Shown: positions 56,714-64,000 of the stretch, piece by piece
Layout: each line of letters opens with the position of its first letter
Numbering within the stretch: the stretch's first letter is position 1
Assembly (NCBI GenBank): GCA_937922235.1
Contig: CAKZVC010000001.1
Span: 85,411 to 149,410, forward strand
Source of the DNA: an uncultured Acidimicrobiales bacterium
GTDB lineage: Bacteria; Actinomycetota; Acidimicrobiia; Acidimicrobiales; SHLQ01
Reading direction: 5' to 3'
DNA length: 64,000 nt
Translations under genes and position numbers: made by a program
Notes under the pieces: model-generated
What the model was told of the DNA's origin: nothing
Seen by the model: only the letters and a program-made list of their open reading frames with translations
The model's database searches: none

Positions 56714-57637
56714 ATGCCCAAAGGGAGATTGCGCGCCAAAAAGGACGATGGGTCGCGTCCTGTTTCGCCGTCGACAAAGATGACCCGCGTCTGGCCGCCA
56801 ATCACCAGCCGGTTGATGTGTCTGGTCCTGATTGTCGCGGGCACTTTTGGTGTGGTCGCTGGCATTTTCACCGGCAATCTGATCGTCGCCGGAATCTCGG
56901 CGCTCGTTCCGCTTCTCGGCGCTCGCCTCGTTGGTTGGGTGGAGATCGAAGGCGACAATCTTCGTCATCGTCGTCTGATCGGCGACTCGACCGTTCTTCG
57001 CTTCTCCGATGTTCGCGAAGTCGGTTTAGGAATGCACCAGGTCCGTAAGTCCAAGTGGTGGTACCCCGAGGTCGAGACGAAGTCTGGCGAGTCGATCAAG
57101 TTCTTGATGCTGAAGAGCCTGTCGGGCAAGGACACGATCGCTCGAATCGAGAAGATCTTTGCGACCGGAATGGCGGCGCTCCCCGACAAGTCCGAGGACG
57201 AGTTCACGACCGTCACCACATCAGGTGACCTCGAGTTCTTGCTTACGCCTGGGTACGACGAGTTCAAGCGTGAGCGGGCGGAGGCCGTCCAGCAATCGCA
57301 GCAAAGCGGCATCGAATTCGGACTGCCGCAAGGCCCCGCTATCGAACCAGCGGTTGCAGCTCCGGTCGTCCCCGTAGCCCCCGAGCGCCACCTTCGATTG
57401 ATGCCCGAAGTGGCTCCCGAACTTCTGCCATCGCCAGAGGAGCCAGCTCCTGAGGTGTTCGAACCCCGTTCGTGGAACGACCCGGAACCCCAGGCGGCAC
57501 GGCCGGTACTGGTGCCGCCACCAGTGCCACAGAAGATCCCGACGGTGATCGAGACTCCGGCAGCAGTTGCAGCGACGAAGATTCGCGAAGAAGAGCCGGC
57601 CCGGCAGTTCACCAGCTTGTTCTCTCGCGCAGCGTAG
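56714..57637 (+). CDS. PH-like membrane protein A with C-terminal TSLF motif
   Basis: 307 aa from the ATG at 56714; an internal ATG at 56780 would remove 22 residues. Two adjacent hydrophobic segments (LMCLVLIVAGTFGVVAGIFT, LIVAGISALVPLLGARLVGW) precede a ~100-residue PH-like domain (DSTVLRFSDVREVGLGMHQV, then KSKWWYPEVETKSGE). A Pro/Glu-rich linker follows and the protein ends in FTSLFSRAA. It is a paralogue of the gene at 59584. The same ACTAGGT precedes the ATG of both. Function unknown. Confidence 0.72.
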   Translation: MPKGRLRAKKDDGSRPVSPSTKMTRVWPPITSRLMCLVLIVAGTFGVVAGIFTGNLIVAGISALVPLLGARLVGWVEIEGDNLRHRRLIGDSTVLRFSDVREVGLGMHQVRKSKWWYPEVETKSGESIKFLMLKSLSGKDTIARIEKIFATGMAALPDKSEDEFTTVTTSGDLEFLLTPGYDEFKRERAEAVQQSQQSGIEFGLPQGPAIEPAVAAPVVPVAPERHLRLMPEVAPELLPSPEEPAPEVFEPRSWNDPEPQAARPVLVPPPVPQKIPTVIETPAAVAATKIREEEPARQFTSLFSRAA

Positions 57638-57640
57638 AGG

Positions 57641-58789
57641 TCAGCGGAGACGCTCGGCGATGTACCGGTCGAAGTCGTAGACGTTTCGTTCGAGGTAGGA
57701 GAACGGGCCGCGCTCGAACTGTGGACGTTCGACGCTGCGGCGGATCCCTTCGACTATCGGGTGGTCTTCGCTATTGACCTGGTGGACGAGGTCCATAACC
57801 GTCGTCGCATAGGCATCAGCGTCAGCCTGAGCATGAAGCATCTCGGGGGCGACGGCCACCTGCCAAGAGATCCGGCATTGGCGCGTGCTCACTGGGGTGA
57901 TGCGAAGAAACCACAGCCAATCCGGTTGGAGTTGGATCACGAAACCAGGAAAGACCGCGGCAAGCACGGTGGTCTTGCGCCAATCACCGTCAAGGCTGGT
58001 GTTGCTCTCGTGGCACATGTCGGCGTCGTTCGGATTCATGACTCGGTGATGTGCCCAACGTGCGGTTCCCGGGTGCATGGTGGTGAACGGTGTGTCGTCG
58101 CCGGTCGCTCCAAAGCTGTTCTTGTGCACCTTGAAGATGTGATAGGCGTCCATGAAGTTCTCGACGAGCAACTTCCAATTGGTGTCCCAGACGTCGACCG
58201 AGTTGTAGATCGGGATATAGCCAGCCATGTTGAATCGCCCCACGACCTCGGAGAGGCCGGCGAGTTGTGGTGACAACGCATCCGGCGCCCCTTGGGACAC
58301 GAAGACGAAGCCTTCCCAGACTTCAACGACCAGTGCGTTCAGGTGATGCCGATCGGGATTGAACGCCGTGCCGTCGGCCTCGGTGCTTTCCGACATGTAC
58401 GGACCGCCGGTCAGTGAGCCATCGAGGCGATACGTCCATGCGTGATACGGGCAGGTGAAGCGGGCGGAGTTGCAGGTCGCCGGTTCGCTGGCGTCGATGA
58501 GCTGCGCTCCGCGGTGGATACACACGTTGTCGAATGCTCGGATGGCGTCGTGATCTCGCACCACGATGATCGAGCGATCGCCTTCGGCCGTCGGCAGGAG
58601 GGCCGTGGCGTGATCGCCGTTGTTGGGAATGTCGGCGGCACGGGCGACGCACAGCCACTCATGGCTGAACAGGAGGTCGATCTCTCGTGAGAGAAACTCC
58701 GGTGAGCGGTACGCCTCGAGAGGAAGCATTCGGGCGCGGGCAAAGGGGAGCGTTGCGTGCTCGGCAAGTTCGCGTAGAAGCTCATCCAC
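57641..58789 (-). CDS. Rieske aromatic-ring-hydroxylating dioxygenase, alpha subunit
   Basis: 382 aa. Rieske cluster ligands CVHRGAQL (CxH) and CPYHAWTYRLDG (CxxH) are complete. The catalytic domain has the mononuclear iron site ENFMDAYHIFKVHKNSFG (two His) and a downstream Asp. It activates O2 on an unknown substrate. No ferredoxin or reductase gene is nearby. It separates the two PH-like paralogues. Confidence 0.9.
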   Translation of the reverse strand: MDELLRELAEHATLPFARARMLPLEAYRSPEFLSREIDLLFSHEWLCVARAADIPNNGDHATALLPTAEGDRSIIVVRDHDAIRAFDNVCIHRGAQLIDASEPATCNSARFTCPYHAWTYRLDGSLTGGPYMSESTEADGTAFNPDRHHLNALVVEVWEGFVFVSQGAPDALSPQLAGLSEVVGRFNMAGYIPIYNSVDVWDTNWKLLVENFMDAYHIFKVHKNSFGATGDDTPFTTMHPGTARWAHHRVMNPNDADMCHESNTSLDGDWRKTTVLAAVFPGFVIQLQPDWLWFLRITPVSTRQCRISWQVAVAPEMLHAQADADAYATTVMDLVHQVNSEDHPIVEGIRRSVERPQFERGPFSYLERNVYDFDRYIAERLR

Positions 58790-58801
58790 GGCGGTCTCCC
58801 T

Positions 58802-59518
58802 TTACAAGCGGTCGCCAATGCGCCACGGATGTGTGGACGCAGTGATCACAGTGTTCCCGTTGTCATCGAGTTCGGCCAACGTGAACACGCAATCGACGAG
58901 CATGCGTGCTGCGGCAATGCTCGGGGCCGAGTGGATCTGGTCGAGGAGTGACGTGGATCGGTCGAGTGTTGATCGGTTGTCGAGGACATCGACCACCACC
59001 GGCCCCATGGTGAACCGCTGCATTCCCGACTCGAGCACTTCGATCGAGCCGTCGCCACCGGCTGTGCCGGCGACGAGATGCCACTCCTCGACGTACTCTC
59101 CGCTTGGGGCCCGTTCGATCATGACGGTGCCGTCCGCGTTCCACTCGAGCAGGCCAGGTTCGGGAAAGCTTGTTAACGGCTGGAACGACACCGCACGCGT
59201 GGTCGAATCTGCGTTGACAGGGCTGTGCCATTCTGCGGTTGCCGTGCGAATTCCAGCGTCATCGACGACAACATCTGTGCAGGTCGTATACCCGCTGCTC
59301 GAATCGGAGTCGGCAAGTCGAAGCACGTCGGCAAGATCGCAGTTGTCGAGGCCTTTTCGGTGCGCCAGTTCGGCCCGATCGGCAGCGAAGCGGACGTCGA
59401 CCATGTCACGTTCGAATTGCAGCCACACCACAATTGAGGTGTCGTCGACAGTACCGTCAGCGAAGCGAATCCACCGACGGCGCCACGCACCTCGCAAAAG
59501 AGTGGGTACGACGGTCAT
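58802..59518 (-). CDS. Hypothetical protein (HRI1-like)
   Basis: 238 aa. Opens with GAWRRRWIRFADGTVDDTSI and VVWLQFERDMVDVRFAADRA, which recalls the fungal HRI1-like fold, a beta-barrel pair; I am not sure of the relationship. No signal peptide or membrane segments. It lies upstream of the Rieske gene on the same strand with a 12-bp gap, so they are probably co-transcribed, and may supply a partner or sensor function. Confidence 0.6.
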   Translation of the reverse strand: MTVVPTLLRGAWRRRWIRFADGTVDDTSIVVWLQFERDMVDVRFAADRAELAHRKGLDNCDLADVLRLADSDSSSGYTTCTDVVVDDAGIRTATAEWHSPVNADSTTRAVSFQPLTSFPEPGLLEWNADGTVMIERAPSGEYVEEWHLVAGTAGGDGSIEVLESGMQRFTMGPVVVDVLDNRSTLDRSTSLLDQIHSAPSIAAARMLVDCVFTLAELDDNGNTVITASTHPWRIGDRL

Positions 59519-59583
59519 TTCTGCAGCGTAGACGGTTCATGTCAGCGCTTAAGCAGCGGTCGTATCTATCCGTTTGACTAGGT

Positions 59584-60804
59584 ATGGGTACCGCAGTCGA
59601 CGTCGCCACCGCGCCTGATGCATCTTCCGAAATTGAGACGCTGATGTCGGGAAAGGTCACCCGATTCTTGCCGTCTCCGCACCGACTCGCTGCCTTGGTT
59701 GTTGCGCTGCTGATCGGCCCCCTCGCGGCGGTCTACGCGCTTACGTTGGGCTTCTGGCAGATAACGCTTGTCCTGGCTCTGTTGTTTGCTGCCGGGCTGT
59801 TCTCGCTGCAATGGGTTGAGATCACCGACGATTCGCTTGTCAGCCGACGGGTGATCGGCGAGGACTCGTCTGTCAAGTTCGTCGACATTCACGACGTGAC
59901 GCTCGGAATGAGTCGACGGGGACGGAACAAGTGGTGGTATCCGACCCTCACGCTCACCGATGGCACGACATCGCATCTTCTCGAGTTGACCAGCAAGTCG
60001 GGTCGATGGACCCGCGTTCGGATCGATGATCTGATCGACACTGCGAGCAAACGCGTCCGAATCCTCACCGCGATCAACCCGAACCTGTTTGGAGTGCCGG
60101 AGGTCGAGGTTCCAAAGAACAACTCCGTCGCAAGCGGATATGCCGAGTTTCGGGCCGAGCAAGAACAACTGGCGGTTGCCCCGAGTGCGGCCGACGAGCT
60201 TGTCCCAACGCCGGCGCCGCCCGAGCCGGGGCCATACGGCGATTCGAGACCTGCTGAACCAGAGACCGGATCTCTGCTCGATCCCGCTCCTGAAGTCTTT
60301 ACGCCGCGAACCGCTGACTTCATCGAACCCGCACCCGTTGCGCCACCAGTGCCCGTGGAAGCCCCTGCGGTGCAACCGTCCGCTCCCGCCGTGGTCTCTC
60401 GGGTGGAGCCAGTTTCCCAAGTCCCGGCCACCCAAGTACCCGGCTCGTACGTGCCGGTACCTGACGACGATGGCTGGACATCGGGCGCAGATATTGCCGC
60501 ACGAGCGAACCATGCCGCCCAGATTGAGGACGACGATGGCTGGACATCGGCCATGCCTTCACAACAGCCGGCTCAGCGGCAACCGCAGTTGCCGCCAGCT
60601 CAAGTACAGCCCCAACAACCGCACGCTTCGCCACCTAGTAGAGATGCTGTGCCGTCGGCACAACCACAACTGACGATCTTTGGCACGAAGAAGCCAACAA
60701 TCACCAGCCTCTTCGGTAGTTCGGTTCAGCAGCAAAGCGAACCAGCGACGCCAGCAGCCGAGCCAGAGCAGCGACTCACCAGCTTGTTTAACCAGGCGGC
60801 TTAA
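59584..60804 (+). CDS. PH-like membrane protein B with C-terminal TSLF motif
   Basis: 406 aa. Same layout as the gene at 56714: two hydrophobic segments (LAALVVALLIGPLAAVYALT, ITLVLALLFAAGLFSLQWVE), a PH-like domain (SSVKFVDIHDVTLGMSRRGR, NKWWYPTLTLTDGT), a Pro/Ala-rich linker carrying two EDDDGWTS-type repeats, and a C-terminal LTSLFNQAA. The shared C-terminal motif suggests a common partner. The linker is longer than in paralogue A. Convergent with the UbiB gene. Confidence 0.75.
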   Translation: MGTAVDVATAPDASSEIETLMSGKVTRFLPSPHRLAALVVALLIGPLAAVYALTLGFWQITLVLALLFAAGLFSLQWVEITDDSLVSRRVIGEDSSVKFVDIHDVTLGMSRRGRNKWWYPTLTLTDGTTSHLLELTSKSGRWTRVRIDDLIDTASKRVRILTAINPNLFGVPEVEVPKNNSVASGYAEFRAEQEQLAVAPSAADELVPTPAPPEPGPYGDSRPAEPETGSLLDPAPEVFTPRTADFIEPAPVAPPVPVEAPAVQPSAPAVVSRVEPVSQVPATQVPGSYVPVPDDDGWTSGADIAARANHAAQIEDDDGWTSAMPSQQPAQRQPQLPPAQVQPQQPHASPPSRDAVPSAQPQLTIFGTKKPTITSLFGSSVQQQSEPATPAAEPEQRLTSLFNQAA

Positions 60805-62492
60805 CGCGTCTTCCGCGTCTTCAGCTTGTCGAGCAGCGATGGCTTCGTGTCGTCGTGGTGATCGGCCATCCGCTTCTGGATCAGTTCGCGCCGAGCCTTC
60901 AGGTCGTTGTACGTAACCGACTCGGTCGAGCGGTCGATGCCGATGCTGTCCTTGAACGACGTGAGATCGACTTCCATTGCGGCGTTGGCCTGGCCCATTT
61001 CAGCAGCGAGTTGCTGGCCGTGGTTCTGCTGGAAGTACGTGGCGATGTGGACGACCTCGCCAAATAGATCGAGATCGGGAGCGAGCGTGCCGATCGCTGC
61101 ATCGACGAACATGAGGTTCTTGACGAACAGCATGAGCTCTTTGGGAAGGCTGGCGCCGTAACCGAGGAGTTGTTTGACGAACTTTTGGAGCTCGACGATG
61201 AGCTCGTCGGGCGTAAGGGCGGCTGGATCGAGCGGAGCCTGGTCGAGGCCGAGGTCGGTGAAGACAACGTCGAGGTCAGTGTCGGGCGGCAAGGCACCAA
61301 GGTCGCGGATGGCTGCGAGTTGACCCTTGACGTCGCTGATCATTCCCGACATCAGGAGCCGCAGAAACGCTTGGCGCTTCTTCTCATCGAGGCGTCCGGT
61401 GATGCCAAAATCGAAGAGCGCGGTGCGGCCATCGGGCTGGACGAAGAGGTTGCCGCCGTGCAGGTCGCCGTGGAACACACCGTGGATCATGGCCCCTTCA
61501 AGGAACCCGATCATCGAGGTGCGAACAATCTCGTGTGTGTTGACACCGGCGGCCTCGATGCCCGCAACGTCGTCAAAGGAGAACCCGCTCAGGCGCTCCA
61601 TGACCAAGACACGGCGGGTTACCAACGTGGGGTGAGGTCGAGGGATGACGTATGCGGTCTGGCCGAGCTGTCGTAGCGACATTGCGACATCCAGCATGTT
61701 GTCGGCTTCGAGGCGGAAGTCGAGCTCTTCGGCGATCGTCTCGGCGAAGACCTCGACAAGTGCTGGTGGGTTTGCCAGAGCCGTCACGGGGATGCGGCCA
61801 ATGAGGAATGGTGCGAGCCAAGCCATGACCTTCAGATCTTGATGGACGAGCTCGCTGACGGTCGGGCGCTGAACCTTGACGACAACTTCCTGGCCGCCCC
61901 CAGGGGAGATGTGATCGGCGAGGACCGCCCGGTGGACTTGGGCGATAGAAGCCGCCGCCAACGGCGTGCGATCGAACTCTTTGAAGACGTCTTCGATCGG
62001 TGCGCCGAGGTCGGACTCGACGACGCTGCGAACTGTTTCGAAGTCCTCAGCCGGCACCTGGTCGCGGCACTTGATGAACTCGTCGACCAGTTCGGTGGGG
62101 AAGATGCCCTGGCCGCTCGAAATAATCTGGCCGAGCTTGATGTAAGTCGGGCCGAGCACCTCGGCTGCTTCCCGTAGCCGGACGGAAAGGTCAGCGGTTG
62201 ATTCGTTGCGGTCTCCAACACGTCCCTTGCGGCGGCCTACGACGTACCACAGGCCAATCGCCCCTCCGAGGCGACCAGCAACTTCGAACAGGCGCCCGCC
62301 AGCAGGAACCTTCTTCGGCTTGATGAGCCCAGGAATCTGACGGTCGACCGTGGAACGAATCGTGTCGACGCGGTCTCGCCAGCGAGCATCCTCGAGCGTG
62401 ACCTGCCACGGGCCATCGTCGCTAAATGCAGCGAGGGCGAGGTCGCCGGTGTGCTCAGGAGCTTCGTTGGAGACTTGGGCCGCATTCGTCAT
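60801..62492 (-). CDS. ABC1/UbiB-family atypical kinase
   Basis: 563 aa. UbiB motifs: TYIKLGQIISSGQGIFPTEL (the KxGQ segment), IAQVHRAVLADHISPGGGQE, the catalytic FHGDLHGGNLFVQPDGR and LFDFGITGRLDEKK. The C-terminus is helical, without the paired TM helices of bacterial UbiB. These kinase-fold ATPases assist quinone biosynthesis or lipid metabolism. Stand-alone. Confidence 0.93.
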   Translation of the reverse strand: MTNAAQVSNEAPEHTGDLALAAFSDDGPWQVTLEDARWRDRVDTIRSTVDRQIPGLIKPKKVPAGGRLFEVAGRLGGAIGLWYVVGRRKGRVGDRNESTADLSVRLREAAEVLGPTYIKLGQIISSGQGIFPTELVDEFIKCRDQVPAEDFETVRSVVESDLGAPIEDVFKEFDRTPLAAASIAQVHRAVLADHISPGGGQEVVVKVQRPTVSELVHQDLKVMAWLAPFLIGRIPVTALANPPALVEVFAETIAEELDFRLEADNMLDVAMSLRQLGQTAYVIPRPHPTLVTRRVLVMERLSGFSFDDVAGIEAAGVNTHEIVRTSMIGFLEGAMIHGVFHGDLHGGNLFVQPDGRTALFDFGITGRLDEKKRQAFLRLLMSGMISDVKGQLAAIRDLGALPPDTDLDVVFTDLGLDQAPLDPAALTPDELIVELQKFVKQLLGYGASLPKELMLFVKNLMFVDAAIGTLAPDLDLFGEVVHIATYFQQNHGQQLAAEMGQANAAMEVDLTSFKDSIGIDRSTESVTYNDLKARRELIQKRMADHHDDTKPSLLDKLKTRKTR

Positions 62493-62846
62493 GGTCCAAG
62501 TGTGGTGCGTCCGTTGCTCTTTTGTGAGCCGTATCCGCTGTGACTTTTGGACTGCTTGGGTGTTCTGGGAGCGTGGACATACAGGCGGTTTCGGGTCATC
62601 CTCTCTACCGAACTTCGTGGCGAGGATTTGTAGCTAGCACTCGGTCACTCGGATGCCGACAGCGGCGAGGTTGGCTGTCAGACTCGGTCAGTAGTGTCAG
62701 GGTTGCCGGTGTGTTCTTGCGCCGGTGGGTGGATCGACGGCTCGTCCTTAGGAACTGCGAAAGCAGCGTTCCAGCTGTCCTTACAAACGAAACCGATTCG
62801 GCCCACCCCTCTGGTGGGTTGCTTCGCCGATTGTCAGGACACGCCC
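62493..62846. other. Gene-free stretch before the DUF222 gene
   Basis: 354 bp. I find no gene and no SOS box of the CGAAC-N4-GTTCG type. It presumably contains promoters for the divergent UbiB and DUF222 genes; none stands out. Confidence 0.45.
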
Positions 62847-64000
62847 ATGCACGCCCTTTCTCTTGTTGAACAGATCGCTTCCCTCGGTGTCGAGCTCAAC
62901 GCCAACCAATACAAGGTCGTTCGCCTCGCAGCCGTTTACGACACCACGCTCGAGTGGTTTCACGAAGGCTTCAAGAGCCCCGCAGTGGCAATCGCCCATG
63001 CTCTCGACATCCATGATTCAACCGCACGTGAGTGGATACGGGTCGGTCACGCACTCGACGAACTTCCACTCGTGCACGATGCGTTCGCCACGAACACGTT
63101 GTCGTACGCGAAGACACGCATTGTCACTCGATGGGCCGACAGTGAGAACGAGGCCGATCTTCTCAAGCTCGCCTACGACCGCACTGCCAACCGGCTTACG
63201 ACCGCGATCGCGAAATATCTCGCTGACGATGAAACCGACGACGAGCGCGACCAACGTCAACACGAGAATCGAAGCGTCACGGTGTACACCGACGCTGATG
63301 GCATGGTCATCATTCGGGCGGCGTTGCCAGCGAACATCGGTAAGCACGTCGCAGCGGCGTTGAACACGATCATCCAAAAGGTGGCCGCAACCCCGTACGA
63401 GCCGGCGGAAGAGGAGTTGGCCAGCGAAGAGTTAGATGCGTCCGCGGACGCATTTCAGCCACACCCAGTAAGCGAATCGACCACGCCCATTGTTCGAAAT
63501 GCGTCCGCGGACGCACCTACGGATCCAACGATGGGGGAGCAGCTTCGACAGTTGAAACAGCAGTGGCAACCGGCTGATGATGACGGCTTCTTTATGCCGT
63601 GTCTTGCTCAGCAACGAGCCGACGCGTTCGTCCTGTTGTTCCTCGGCAAGAACATCGAACTAACCACCGAGGTCGTGGTCCACGTGCGAGGCGACGGGAC
63701 CACGTTTCGACGACGGCACACCAGTTACCGACAGCGCTGTGTGTAGACGCCTCGGCCAGTCGTTCGTCAGGCTGCTGCTGCACGACATCGCGGGCAAACC
63801 GATCGACGCATCAAATCGTCGTCGTCACCCCACGACACGCCAAAAACGTGTCGTTCTCGAGGCTCACAACCATGAGTGTGTCGATTGCCAAAGCCCCGAC
63901 CTGCTCGAACTCGACCACAACCCTCCGTACGAGCAAACGCAGCACACCGTCACCACCGAGCTCGAGCCGCGCTGCGCCCCATGCCACCGAGCCCGCCACC
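62847..64000 (+). CDS. DUF222/13E12-family HNH endonuclease, frameshifted and cut by the window edge
   Basis: The first frame (62847-63746, 299 aa) holds DUF222: LDIHDSTAREWIRVGHALDE, DGMVIIRAALPANIGKHVAA. It stops early, and the HNH continuation lies in another frame from about 63706 to the edge, including EAHNHECVDCQSPDLLELDH, then LEPRCAPCH. One extra T in the TTT at 63704-63706 explains the shift: removing it gives TFDDGTPVTDSAVC. It is either a pseudogene or a base-calling error. In the coding region two copies of the 16-bp palindrome TGCGTCCGCGGACGCA encode ASADA. Confidence 0.85.
63437..63515. repeat. Two copies of a 16-bp perfect palindrome inside a DUF222 gene
   Basis: TGCGTCCGCGGACGCA at 63437-63452 and again at 63500-63515, 63 bp apart and in frame, so both encode the ASADA peptide in the linker between DUF222 and HNH regions. 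They may be a small duplicated segment or a protein/DNA recognition site. Confidence 0.7.

Overview
The window looks like a chromosomal segment of a high-GC actinobacterium, most likely class Acidimicrobiia (Ilumatobacter-like). The evidence is mycothiol S-conjugate amidase (Mca), the actinobacterial mismatch nuclease NucS, two DUF222/13E12-type HNH proteins (one behind an actinobacterial SOS box), an ECF42-type sigma factor with its DGPF/YCII partner, a geranylgeranyl reductase, and tRNA genes without an encoded CCA. Assignment is by family content only; there is no rRNA.

Layout. 1-2.8 kb: the end of DnaE2, two TetR regulators, a SRPBCC protein and a cupin. 2.7-7.3 kb: an NAD module, with an ATGA-overlapping operon of a PRPP-synthetase-like protein, a nicotinamide phosphoribosyltransferase (split by a 1-nt frameshift) and a SLOG-macro fusion, transcribed divergently from an NrtR-type Nudix/wHTH regulator over two operator-like repeats. 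7.3-25.5 kb: accessory metabolism (fructosamine kinase, MgtE with PhoU/TrkA_C partner, Mca, YqeY, RND pump, D-aminoacylase, TrpB2, ECF42 pair, sterol-desaturase-like enzyme).

25.6-39.8 kb is the most striking part. On the minus strand lie RtcB RNA ligase, an RlaP nucleotidyltransferase, an Rnl5-like RNA ligase and a Ro60/TROVE protein. Directly upstream is a 157-nt RNA gene that folds as a closed, circularly permuted tRNA mimic closed by a long terminal stem, the architecture of YrlA-type bacterial Y RNA. Upstream of that is an HNH nuclease and then an array of 25 tRNA genes, all on the same strand, covering all 20 amino acids. The array is interspersed with three families of short structured repeats and a few genes on the opposite strand (membrane protein, amidase, GNAT). 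I read it as an RNA-repair and RNA-surveillance island linked to a self-contained tRNA set.

40.4-64 kb: mostly ordinary genes (Mug-type glycosylase, SDR, APH, class II aldolase, PAP2, DUF4349, TypA, PAS histidine kinase, nucleoside phosphorylase, geranylgeranyl reductase, VanW, NucS, Rieske oxygenase, UbiB). Two paralogous PH-like membrane proteins share a C-terminal TSLF motif, and a second DUF222-HNH gene is frameshifted at the right edge. Both frameshifts in the window sit in short homopolymers, so base-calling error is a serious alternative to real gene decay.
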